A program made the position numbers and the translations under genes. A model generated the notes under the pieces. That model had not been told where the DNA came from, did not search any database, and saw nothing but the letters and a program-made list of their open reading frames with translations. A DNA stretch of 12,623 bases from an uncultured Collinsella sp. (GTDB taxonomy: Bacteria > Actinomycetota > Coriobacteriia > Coriobacteriales > Coriobacteriaceae): positions 1 to 12,623 of the forward strand of contig CALDWI010000070.1 of the NCBI GenBank assembly GCA_937923795.1, written 5' to 3'. The first letter of the stretch is position 1. Each line of letters starts with the position of its first letter. Below, one piece after another: positions 7,201-12,623 of the stretch.

Positions 7201-7256
7201 CAATATGTTGTAAAACACCCCCGAGCATATGTTCGAAAACACAATATGTTGTGTTT
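7201..7256. promoter_or_regulatory. Cluster of three ATATGTT palindromic sites
   Basis: ATATGTT occurs at 7203-7209, 7227-7233 and 7244-7250. The first and third lie in an exact 11-bp repeat, CAATATGTTGT (7201-7211 and 7242-7252). The third is the heart of a perfect inverted repeat, AAACACAA (7237-7244), TATG, TTGTGTTT (7249-7256). The middle copy is GA-CATATG-TC-like and also palindromic. Three related sites of graded quality upstream of the mraZ promoter suggest cooperative binding by a dimeric regulator. No specific protein can be named. Confidence 0.45.
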
Positions 7257-7297
7257 GCAGCAAAGGCGGGATGCCACCTGTAGAACCACGTCCGTGA

Positions 7298-7325
7298 ACC
7301 TCAACCTTCAAGTTGACCTTGAGGT
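7298..7325. promoter_or_regulatory. Nested dyad resembling a MerR-type operator
   Basis: An outer perfect inverted repeat, ACCTCAA (7298-7304) and TTGAGGT (7319-7325), encloses and overlaps a second dyad, CTTCAAG (7306-7312), TTGAC, CTTGAGG (7318-7324), with one mismatch. The 19-bp inner dyad has the look of SoxR/MerR-type sites. However, no matching -35 and -10 boxes flank it on either strand, so it is only a possible regulatory site. Confidence 0.25.
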
Positions 7326-7417
7326 GATTTTTACGTCCCTTTACACGCCGTTCACATCGCCCCCAAACTCCCCCACCCACGGCACACACGGCCCACCACC
7401 GCGTCGATGTCTGGCGA

Positions 7418-7488
7418 AAAATGGGACGGGCCCCAGATTGCCCATGCGCGCAAAAGTGCGTCTCGGCAATCTGGGGCCCGTCCCCTTT
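7418..7488 (-). terminator. Very long hairpin downstream of xerD (bidirectional terminator or palindromic repeat)
   Basis: A 20-bp perfect inverted repeat is formed by 7423-7442 (GGGACGGGCCCCAGATTGCC) and 7465-7484. The stem continues on both sides. Inward, after a small internal loop, GCGCGC pairs with GTGCGT (two G-U pairs) around an AAAA tetraloop (7452-7455). Outward, past one mismatch, AAA pairs with TTT. Transcripts from xerD would end in the stem followed by ATTTTT, and plus-strand transcripts by CTTTAATATTT, so it can act in both directions. The stem is far longer than needed for a terminator, so it may instead be a dispersed palindromic repeat that was recruited as one. Confidence 0.8.
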
Positions 7489-7489
7489 A

Positions 7490-7503
7490 ATATTTATAAA
7501 TAT
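7490..7503. repeat. 14-bp perfect AT-only palindrome after xerD
   Basis: ATATTTATAAATAT (7490-7503) is self-complementary over its whole length and lies between the xerD stop codon and the large hairpin. In this GC-rich sequence an AT-only palindrome stands out. It could be a protein site, a duplex-melting element or part of the hairpin element's flank. Confidence 0.6.
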
Positions 7504-7519
7504 GCAGGTCAGCGAGGTG

Positions 7520-8461
7520 CTAGCGATGTGCCAGCGGATGCGCCGCCAGATAGACCTCGGTCAGTTGCGTGCGGTCGACATGCGTGTAGACCTGCGTGGT
7601 CGAAATATCGGCATGGCCCAAAATCTCCTGCAGCACACGCAGGTCGGCACCGCCCGCGAGCATATGGGTGGCAAAGGAGTGGCGCAAGGTATGGGGATGG
7701 AGCCCCACCAGCCCCACCTGGCGCCCATACCGCTCGCATATCGCATGCACGGCCTGACGCGACAGGCGACGTCCGTTCTTATTTAAAAAGACCGCCGAGG
7801 TCTCCGTCCCGTGAGCATGGGCGGCCAGGAGAGTGCGCCCGTCACCTAGATAGTGTGTCAGGGCACGCGCCGCGCTTCCCACCAACGGGGCCAGACGCTC
7901 CTTGGAGCCCTTACCGCGCACCAGGACAAACCCGTCATCGATATGGATATCGCCCACATCGAGCCCAACCAGTTCACTCACGCGCAAGCCGCAACCGTAA
8001 AGCACTTCCAAGATGGCGTGATCGCGCAGTCCCATCTCGCCCTCGGGAAAGTCTTGATCCAGCAGTGCCGAGACGTCCTCCACCGAAAGGTATTCCGGCA
8101 GGCGATCTGCCTTTTTGGGCAGGCGCAACGCCGCCGTCGGGTTTTGGGCCACGGCCCCATCGCGCACCAAAAAGGCATGCAGGCCCTTCACGGCAGCAAG
8201 CGCGCGCTCCACCGAGGCGTCGGAATAGCCTCCGTCGCGGCGATCGGCAACAAAGCCCTCCACGACCTGACGGGTCACCTCTTCAAAAGACGCAATGTCA
8301 GCCCGCTCCAGATAGGCGCAGTACGTCGTCAGGTCACGACGATAGGCCGCAATCGTGTTGCGCGCCAAGCCACGCTCGACCGCGAGGTAATCGAGATACT
8401 CCCCCGCCGCCACGGCGAGCGACGAGGGAGTAGCTTCGGTATGTTCCTTATTCGCCGGCAC
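7520..8461 (-). CDS. xerD: Site-specific tyrosine recombinase XerD
   Basis: XerD acts with XerC at dif to resolve chromosome dimers before division. The 313-residue protein has an N-terminal SAM-like core-binding domain (about 13-105, with the RNTIAAYRRDL block at 34-44) and a C-terminal catalytic domain. All tyrosine recombinase residues are present: R160 (in GLRVSEL), the beta-hairpin lysine in GKGSKER (183-189), H257-T-L-R260, H283 (in LGHADISTT) and the nucleophile Y292 (in QVYTHV). The start is GTG at 8459-8461, only 2 bp beyond the pyrG stop, with little spaced Shine-Dalgarno sequence, so translation probably depends on pyrG. XerC is very similar; XerD is preferred because of sequence feel and the pyrG-xerD linkage known in actinobacteria. 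A phage integrase is unlikely in this housekeeping context. Confidence 0.93.
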   Translation of the reverse strand: MPANKEHTEATPSSLAVAAGEYLDYLAVERGLARNTIAAYRRDLTTYCAYLERADIASFEEVTRQVVEGFVADRRDGGYSDASVERALAAVKGLHAFLVRDGAVAQNPTAALRLPKKADRLPEYLSVEDVSALLDQDFPEGEMGLRDHAILEVLYGCGLRVSELVGLDVGDIHIDDGFVLVRGKGSKERLAPLVGSAARALTHYLGDGRTLLAAHAHGTETSAVFLNKNGRRLSRQAVHAICERYGRQVGLVGLHPHTLRHSFATHMLAGGADLRVLQEILGHADISTTQVYTHVDRTQLTEVYLAAHPLAHR

Positions 8462-8463
8462 CC

Positions 8464-10125
8464 TTAGTCCGTAGCGAGGTTCTTGGGCGTCACCTGCAAG
8501 CGATCGACGCCCTCATGCTGGCCGATCGAGGCGCGTACGAACTCGCGGAACAGCGGCTGCGGGTTGGTCGGGCGGCTCTTGAACTCGGGATGAGCCTGGG
8601 TGGCCACATACCACGGATGTACGTCGCGCGGCAGCTCGACCATCTCGACCAGACGCTCGTCGGGCGAAAGACCCGAGATAACCAGACCGGCGTCCTCGAG
8701 CTGGTCACGGAAGGCGTTGTTGAACTCAAAACGGTGACGGTGACGCTCGTAGACGAGCTCCTCGCCGTATGCCTCGCGCGCGAGGGTATCGGCGGCGAGC
8801 TTGCACGGATAGGCGCCCAGGCGCATGGTGCCGCCCTTCTCGGTCACGTCCTCCTGCGAGCTCATCAGGTCGATGACACTATACGGGCCGTCCGGATCGA
8901 ACTCGGAAGAGCTGGCGCCGGCAAGGCCGACCACGTTGCGGGCGAACTCGCACACGGCTACCTGCATACCCAGGCAAATGCCCAGATACGGAATCTTGTG
9001 CTCGCGGGCGAACTCGGCCGCGAGGATCTTGCCCTCCAGGGCGCGCTTGCCAAAGCCGCCAGGGACCAAGATGCCCGAGGCGTCACCCAGGACCTCGGAG
9101 ACGTTCTGCTCGTCGAGGCTCTCGCCATCGACCAGCTGCACGTCAACGTGGCGATCGTAGAACACGCCCGCGTGGTGCAGGGCCTCGATAACCGACAGGT
9201 ACGCATCAGGCAGCTGCGTGTACTTGCCCACGACGGCGATCTTCACCTTGTCGGCGTGATGGTTGGCATGGTTCTGCTTGCGCAGGAACTCGTTCCACTC
9301 GCTCATGTCGCGCTCACGCGGGTCCAGACCCAGGCGCTCGCAAATGCGCAGGTCAAAGTCCTGCTCGGCAAGCAGCTGCGGAACATCGTAGATGCTCGCG
9401 CAGTCCTCGTTGGTAAAGACACAGTCGGTGTCGACGTCGCAGAAGCTTGCGATCTTGCCGCGGATGGCATCGTCGATATGGTGATCGGAGCGCAGAACGA
9501 TAATGTCGGGCTGGATACCAAAGCTGCGGAGCTCCTTAACGGAGTGCTGCGTCGGCTTGGTCTTGACCTCATGGGCGGCGGCGATATAGGGAACGAGCGA
9601 CACGTGGATGTAGCAGACGTTCTCGGGGCCGGCCTCCTTGCGATACTGGCGAATGGCCTCGACAAACGGCTGCGACTCGATGTCACCGATAGTGCCGCCC
9701 AACTCAGTGATGACCACGTCGGAGCCGGTCTGCTCCTCAATACGACGGAACTTATCCTTAATGGCGTTCGTGACGTGCGGAATCACCTGCACGGTGCCGC
9801 CCAAAAAGTCACCGCGACGTTCACGGGCGATCAGGCTCTTATAGATGGCACCAGTCGTAAAGTTGGAATCGCGGGTCAGGTTCTCGTCAATAAAGCGCTC
9901 GTAGTGGCCCAGGTCCAGATCGGACTCGTAACCGTCCTCGGTCACAAAGACCTCACCATGCTGGAACGGGCTCATGGTGCCGGGGTCGACGTTCAGATAC
10001 GGGTCGGCCTTTTGCATCGTTACCTTGTAGCCGCGCGACTTGAGCAGACGGCCAAGCGAGGCCGCGGTAATACCCTTGCCCAGAGATGAAACCACGCCGC
10101 CGGTCACGAACACATGCTTGGTCAT
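8464..10125 (-). CDS. pyrG: CTP synthase (glutamine hydrolysing)
   Basis: PyrG converts UTP to CTP using ATP and ammonia from glutamine, the last step of pyrimidine nucleotide synthesis. The 553 residues match the family. The N-terminal synthetase domain has the P-loop region GGVVSSLGKGI (9-19), DPYLNVDPGTMSPFQHGEV (41-59) and ELGGTIGDIES (141-151). The C-terminal class I glutamine amidotransferase domain (from about 293) has PGGFG (355-359), the nucleophile C384 in LGICLGMQ, RHRFEFN (463-469) and the catalytic H512-P-E514. The ATG at 10123-10125 has a modest AGGT ribosome site 9 bp upstream. It is the first gene of a pyrG-xerD unit with its own promoter and a leader containing an inverted repeat. 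Nothing essential is missing. Confidence 0.98.
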   Translation of the reverse strand: MTKHVFVTGGVVSSLGKGITAASLGRLLKSRGYKVTMQKADPYLNVDPGTMSPFQHGEVFVTEDGYESDLDLGHYERFIDENLTRDSNFTTGAIYKSLIARERRGDFLGGTVQVIPHVTNAIKDKFRRIEEQTGSDVVITELGGTIGDIESQPFVEAIRQYRKEAGPENVCYIHVSLVPYIAAAHEVKTKPTQHSVKELRSFGIQPDIIVLRSDHHIDDAIRGKIASFCDVDTDCVFTNEDCASIYDVPQLLAEQDFDLRICERLGLDPRERDMSEWNEFLRKQNHANHHADKVKIAVVGKYTQLPDAYLSVIEALHHAGVFYDRHVDVQLVDGESLDEQNVSEVLGDASGILVPGGFGKRALEGKILAAEFAREHKIPYLGICLGMQVAVCEFARNVVGLAGASSSEFDPDGPYSVIDLMSSQEDVTEKGGTMRLGAYPCKLAADTLAREAYGEELVYERHRHRFEFNNAFRDQLEDAGLVISGLSPDERLVEMVELPRDVHPWYVATQAHPEFKSRPTNPQPLFREFVRASIGQHEGVDRLQVTPKNLATD

Positions 10126-10143
10126 ATTGAGTTACCTGCGCTT

Positions 10144-10175
10144 CCCGTAGAAGTTGTCCATACACATCTTACGGG
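10144..10175 (-). promoter_or_regulatory. Inverted repeat in the pyrG leader
   Basis: CCCGTA (10144-10149) and TACGGG (10170-10175) form a perfect 6-bp inverted repeat with a 20-nt loop. On the transcript it would begin within a few bases of the predicted pyrG start site and end about 18 nt before the start codon. pyrG is regulated through its leader in several Gram-positives, but the known GGGC-start reiterative mechanism is not visible here. It could be a leader hairpin or a DNA operator. Confidence 0.35.
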
Positions 10176-10180
10176 TCTTC

Positions 10181-10212
10181 ATTGTAATACTCGCGACGCG
10201 CGCCGCACGCAA
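10181..10212 (-). promoter_or_regulatory. Probable pyrG promoter
   Basis: On the minus strand a TTGCGT -35-like box (10207-10212) is followed after 17 bp by TATTAC (10184-10189), which overlaps a better -10, TACAAT (10181-10186), at 20-bp spacing. The predicted leader is about 50 nt. The -10 is good and the -35 mediocre. It lies between the terminator of the upstream regulator gene and pyrG, where a promoter is needed. Confidence 0.5.
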
Positions 10213-10245
10213 TTTTTCTTACGCGCAATCGCATTTCTCCATCTC

Positions 10246-10279
10246 GAAACAAAACGCCGTCCGGTTGCCCAGGCGGCGT
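10246..10279 (-). terminator. Rho-independent terminator of the winged-helix gene
   Basis: ACGCCG (10254-10259) pairs with CGGCGT (10274-10279). A short inner CC/GG extension tightens the loop. On the minus strand the stem is followed by TTTGTTT. It lies 25 bp after the stop codon of the small regulator gene and before the pyrG promoter, so it separates the two transcription units. Confidence 0.75.
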
Positions 10280-10303
10280 CGCTTCCACTATGAATGCACG
10301 CTG

Positions 10304-10642
10304 TTATCGATCGGCGACTTCGTCCTTGATCAAGTCCTGCACAAGCATACCGGCACGGATGCCCTCTAGATACCACTCGCCACGCTCCGTGAGACAAATA
10401 CCATTTGCGAGCTGGCCGCCGTCGTCGCTGTAGCGCGAGACGACCTCGATGATGTCTTCGGATTCCAAGCGCTCAATTGCCGCGCGGGCGCGATACGGAG
10501 ACACCCCCACACGCTCGGCAAGCGTCTTGCGCGAAAAGCCATAAAATCCGCCGTTGTCTTCGGACAGCTGTGCGATCTCCATCAGCACCTGCACCTCGAC
10601 ACGCTTCATATCGTTGACACTCGCACGACCCTTGCCAGCCAT
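10304..10642 (-). CDS. Small winged-helix DNA-binding protein of unknown target
   Basis: The 112-residue protein looks like a free-standing winged helix-turn-helix regulator. Residues 11-28 form a helix (DMKRVEVQVLMEIAQLSE). The predicted HTH is at about 37-62 (SRKTLAERVGVSPYRARAAIERLE). A wing follows at about 64-85 (IIEVVSRYSDDGGQLANGICLT), and a C-terminal helical tail with ERGEWYLEGIRAG ends the protein. I recognise the fold but not a named family; MarR-, PadR- or Rrf2-like proteins are possibilities, and no metal-binding cysteines are seen. The ATG at 10640-10642 is chosen because AGGAGG lies 5 bp upstream. A longer frame from a TTG at 10753 adds 37 residues without a ribosome site or conserved look. 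It has its own terminator and probably its own promoter, so it is likely monocistronic. Its target is unknown. Confidence 0.8.
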   Translation of the reverse strand: MAGKGRASVNDMKRVEVQVLMEIAQLSEDNGGFYGFSRKTLAERVGVSPYRARAAIERLESEDIIEVVSRYSDDGGQLANGICLTERGEWYLEGIRAGMLVQDLIKDEVADR

Positions 10643-10700
10643 GGCAGCCTCCTCAAACCGAGCACGGGCATCACTTGCACCGTGCGCGACCGGCACACCC

Positions 10701-10726
10701 CATGATGGCCGGCAACATCCATCATG
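10701..10726. promoter_or_regulatory. Inverted repeat in the leader of the winged-helix gene
   Basis: CATGATGG (10701-10708) and CCATCATG (10719-10726) form a perfect 8-bp inverted repeat with a 10-bp spacer, centred about 70 bp upstream of the start codon. A TACAAT -10-like box lies further upstream at 10762-10767 with no clear -35. The repeat would then fall in the transcribed leader, a natural site for autorepression by the winged-helix protein. Confidence 0.4.
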
Positions 10727-10833
10727 CGGCATCCCCGCAAAAGGATGAAACAATTAGGGTTATTGTATACCGCCCAAATCGCTTATAGGCAGGTAAGCGG
10801 GCTATTTTTAGGTTAAACGGTAGCTTTGTTGAT

Positions 10834-10872
10834 AAAAGGGGCACACCGAATGCATACCCGATGTGCCCCTTT
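10834..10872 (-). terminator. Rho-independent terminator of the DUF1846 gene
   Basis: AAAGGGGCACA (10835-10845) pairs perfectly with TGTGCCCCTTT (10862-10872), an 11-bp stem around a 16-nt loop. On the minus strand the GC part is followed by TTTTATC. It lies 19 bp beyond the stop codon of the DUF1846 gene, and could also stop plus-strand transcripts weakly. Confidence 0.85.
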
Positions 10873-10891
10873 CAGACCAATTTATCCAGGC

Positions 10892-12373
10892 TTAGCGGTG
10901 GAAGAAACCACGGCGCTCGAACTTGGGCTCGCAGCACACGTTGATGCCCAGCTTGCGCAACACCGTCTCGTCCGTCGGCGAGATGATCACGCTAAAGAAG
11001 GCATCGCACCCGCGCAGCTGCTCCAGACCCGAAAGGACGCGGGCCGCCGTCTCGCTCGTTGCCGAGGTGATCGAGAGCGCCATAAGCGTCTCGTCGGTGT
11101 GCAGGCGCGGGTTCTTGCTACCCAGGAAATGCGTCTTGAGCTTGCTGATAGGCTCGATCGCCTCATCGCTGATGACCTCGAGTTCAAGGTCAACGCCCGA
11201 GACATGCTTAAGTGCGTTCATGATGAGCGAGCTCGCGGCGCCCAGGCGCGTGGAAGTCTTGCCGGTCACCACGGAGCCATCGGGCATGACCATGGCGCCT
11301 ACGGGGCCACCCGTCAGCTGCTCCCTGGTAAGGGCGGCCGAGCGTGCCGGCGAGTAGTTCTTGTCGATACCGGCCTTCTTCATAATGATCTTGAGACGGT
11401 CGACTTGCTCATCGCCCACGCCGGTACGGCGCACATTTTCGACCGCGGTAAAGTAGCGGCGGACGATCTCCATCTTGGAAGCGTCGCGGCAGGCATCGTC
11501 ATCGGTAATAGCAAAACCGACCATATTGACGCCCATGTCCGTGGGGCTCTGGTAGGGGCTCTTGCCCAGGATCTTTTCCATCAGAGCACGGACCACCGGG
11601 AAAGCCTCGACGTCACGGTTGTAGTTGACCGTGGTCTTGTTGTAGGCCTCCAAGTGGAAGGAGTCGATGATATTGGCGTCGTCGAGATCTGCCGTGGCCG
11701 CCTCGTAGGCGATGTTGACCGGATGCGTGAGGGGAAGGTTCCAGACCGGGAAGGTCTCGAACTTGGCGTAGCCGGCGGCGGTGCCGTGTTTGTGCTCGTG
11801 ATAAAGCTGCGACAGGCAGGTGGCGAGCTTACCCGAGCCAGGACCCGGCGCGGTGACCACGACGAGCGGACGGGTGGTCTCGACAAACTCGTTCTTGCCG
11901 TAGCCGTCGTCGGACACGATCAGATCGACGTCGTGGGGATAGCCCTCGATGGGATAGTGCAGCTTGGCGGGAATGCCGAGCGCGTTCAGGCGATTGCGGA
12001 AGACATCGGCGGCGGGCTGGCCGGCGTACTGGGTGATAACCACGGCCGCGACAGCAAAACCGTTGCCGCGGAACAGGTCGACCAGGCGCAAGACGTCCTC
12101 GTCATAGGTAATGCCCAGGTCGCCACGGGCCTTATTCTTCTCGATGTGGTTCGCGTTGATCGCGATGATGACCTCAACGTCATCGGCAATGCTCTTGAGC
12201 ATGCGAAACTTGCTGTCCGGCTCAAAACCCGGCAGCACGCGGCTCGCATGATAGTCATCGAACAGCTTACCGCCAAACTCCAAATAGAGCTTGCCACCAA
12301 ACTGCGAGATGCGCTCCTTAATGTGAGCAGCCTGCAGCTCGATATACTTCGCGTTGTCGAAACCCTGGCGCAT
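10892..12373 (-). CDS. DUF1846 / UPF0371 family protein
   Basis: This 493-residue protein belongs to the UPF0371 (DUF1846) family, recognised from blocks such as KLYLEFGGKLFDD, RVLPGFEPD, INANHIEKNKARGDLGI, VITQYAGQPAAD, PVWNLPLTHPVN, YEAATADLDD, KSPYQSPTDMGVNMVGFAI and LGSKNPRLH. The family is conserved in Gram-positive bacteria and has solved structures, but I know of no established biochemical role. A loop APGPGSGKLAT (175-185) looks like a nucleotide-binding P-loop without the usual Ser/Thr, which is suggestive only. The ATG at 12371-12373 is chosen because GGGAG lies 6 bp upstream (12380-12384) and family members start at this point. An ATG eight codons earlier (12395-12397) has no ribosome site. 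The gene has its own promoter and terminator and is probably monocistronic. Confidence 0.93.
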   Translation of the reverse strand: MRQGFDNAKYIELQAAHIKERISQFGGKLYLEFGGKLFDDYHASRVLPGFEPDSKFRMLKSIADDVEVIIAINANHIEKNKARGDLGITYDEDVLRLVDLFRGNGFAVAAVVITQYAGQPAADVFRNRLNALGIPAKLHYPIEGYPHDVDLIVSDDGYGKNEFVETTRPLVVVTAPGPGSGKLATCLSQLYHEHKHGTAAGYAKFETFPVWNLPLTHPVNIAYEAATADLDDANIIDSFHLEAYNKTTVNYNRDVEAFPVVRALMEKILGKSPYQSPTDMGVNMVGFAITDDDACRDASKMEIVRRYFTAVENVRRTGVGDEQVDRLKIIMKKAGIDKNYSPARSAALTREQLTGGPVGAMVMPDGSVVTGKTSTRLGAASSLIMNALKHVSGVDLELEVISDEAIEPISKLKTHFLGSKNPRLHTDETLMALSITSATSETAARVLSGLEQLRGCDAFFSVIISPTDETVLRKLGINVCCEPKFERRGFFHR

Positions 12374-12412
12374 ATATGGCTCCCGTCCCGTTTCCATTTA
12401 ATGTTCTAGGCG

Positions 12413-12418
12413 ATTATA
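12413..12418 (-). promoter_or_regulatory. -10 box of the DUF1846 gene promoter
   Basis: A perfect TATAAT on the minus strand (12413-12418) would start transcription near 12405-12407, about 33 nt before the preferred start codon. No good -35 hexamer is found at 16-18 bp, where the sequence is G-rich. Strength would then depend on an activator or on the consensus -10. Confidence 0.55.
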
Positions 12419-12623
12419 ACGGAGCCCGCCCTCCCCGATACCCAGACCATCAACAGGCACCAACCAAACATCCGTCAAACCTCTTGTCGGACATATTTGG
12501 TGCAAACTAACCTGACCCCATTGCACCGCCCCATTACACCAACAACGGCAACATCGCAGGTGGAGTATAAGTCAGACACTATGACCCAATCCAGGGGCAC
12601 GGAAACGACAGGAGCCCCCGCTC
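12419..12623. other. Intergenic edge with short repeats; no supported gene
   Basis: No confident coding region lies here. A 12-bp near-perfect tandem repeat is seen, CCCCATTGCACC (12516-12527) and CCCCATTACACC (12529-12540). An inverted repeat, GGTGCAA (12499-12505) and TTGCACC (12521-12527), overlaps it, and a further GCACCAA copy lies at 12457-12463. A plus-strand ATG at 12581 opens a 14-codon frame to the window edge, preceded by TATAAG (12566-12571). This could be the start of a divergent, possibly leaderless gene, but too little is visible to call it. Confidence 0.5.

Larger units (their letters stand above)
7058..7519. other. 462-bp non-coding region between xerD and mraZ, dense in palindromes
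   Basis: No credible gene lies here. Open frames crossing it on either strand are low-complexity readings of the G/C runs and resemble no family. From the xerD side it holds an AT-only palindrome, a very large hairpin (probable terminator), an unremarkable stretch at about 7326-7417 and a nested dyad (7298-7325). A palindrome cluster (7201-7256), a G-run tract (7162-7187), and the mraZ promoter with a repeated operator-like element (7095-7154) follow. It separates the pyrG-xerD unit from the dcw operon. Confidence 0.85.

Noticed and set aside
6984..7389. Minus-strand frames of 88 and 106 codons across the xerD-mraZ gap
   Set aside because: They translate the G-runs, palindromes and promoter into low-complexity Gly/Val/Trp-rich peptides with no support.
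7481..7503. AT-rich block as a dif site for XerCD
   Set aside because: It lacks the XerC and XerD arm sequences around a 6-bp centre. dif need not lie near xerD.
10643..10753. N-terminal extension of the winged-helix gene from a TTG codon
   Set aside because: No ribosome site at the TTG, while a strong AGGAGG precedes the downstream ATG. The extra residues lie over the leader palindrome.
8515..12409. Long plus-strand open frames opposite pyrG and the DUF1846 gene
   Set aside because: Antisense shadows of confidently identified conserved genes; composition is unlike a normal protein.
12525..12535. An 11-mer (ACCGCCCCATT) shared with the mraZ promoter spacer (7138-7148), suggesting common control
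   Set aside because: Several 11-base matches are expected by chance in a window this size, more so with C/G runs.

Overview
The window is a stretch of GC-rich chromosome (roughly 60% by eye) with every confident gene on the minus strand. Its protein sequences, the mraZ-rsmH-ftsL-ftsI-murF-mraY-murD order, and a pyrG-xerD pair just upstream point to an actinobacterium of the class Coriobacteriia, most likely Collinsella or a close relative. The genus is an inference from recalled family resemblance and was not checked by a search. The content is mostly conserved housekeeping DNA. I found no CRISPR array, tRNA, rRNA, insertion sequence or phage gene.

Layout in the direction of transcription (right to left): (1) 12623-12374, an intergenic stretch with short repeats and the promoter of the next gene. 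(2) A DUF1846/UPF0371 gene (10892-12373), closed by a strong terminator. (3) A small winged-helix regulator (10304-10642) with a long leader, closed by another terminator. (4) pyrG (CTP synthase) followed 2 bp later by xerD (chromosome dimer resolution recombinase), an apparent operon. (5) A 462-bp non-coding region (7058-7519), the most structured part of the window. It holds a near-perfect 20-bp-stem hairpin behind xerD, several palindromes, a five-run G-tract and the mraZ promoter. (6) The division and cell wall (dcw) cluster: mraZ, rsmH, ftsL-like, ftsI, murF, mraY and the 5' two fifths or so of murD, which runs off the left edge.

The dcw genes work together. MraZ is the cluster's DNA-binding regulator, RsmH methylates 16S rRNA, and FtsL and FtsI are the septal scaffold and transpeptidase. 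MurF, MraY and MurD make and load the peptidoglycan precursor. murE, which usually lies between ftsI and murF, is absent. In its place is a 126-bp gap with a palindrome and a possible promoter.

The best leads for something new are regulatory. The mraZ promoter (TTGAAA, 17 bp, TATTAT) has a palindrome filling its spacer, a 12/13-identical copy of that element in the 5' leader, and a TGGGG-repeat tract with G-quadruplex potential directly upstream of the -35 box. I see no evidence of a novel protein system.
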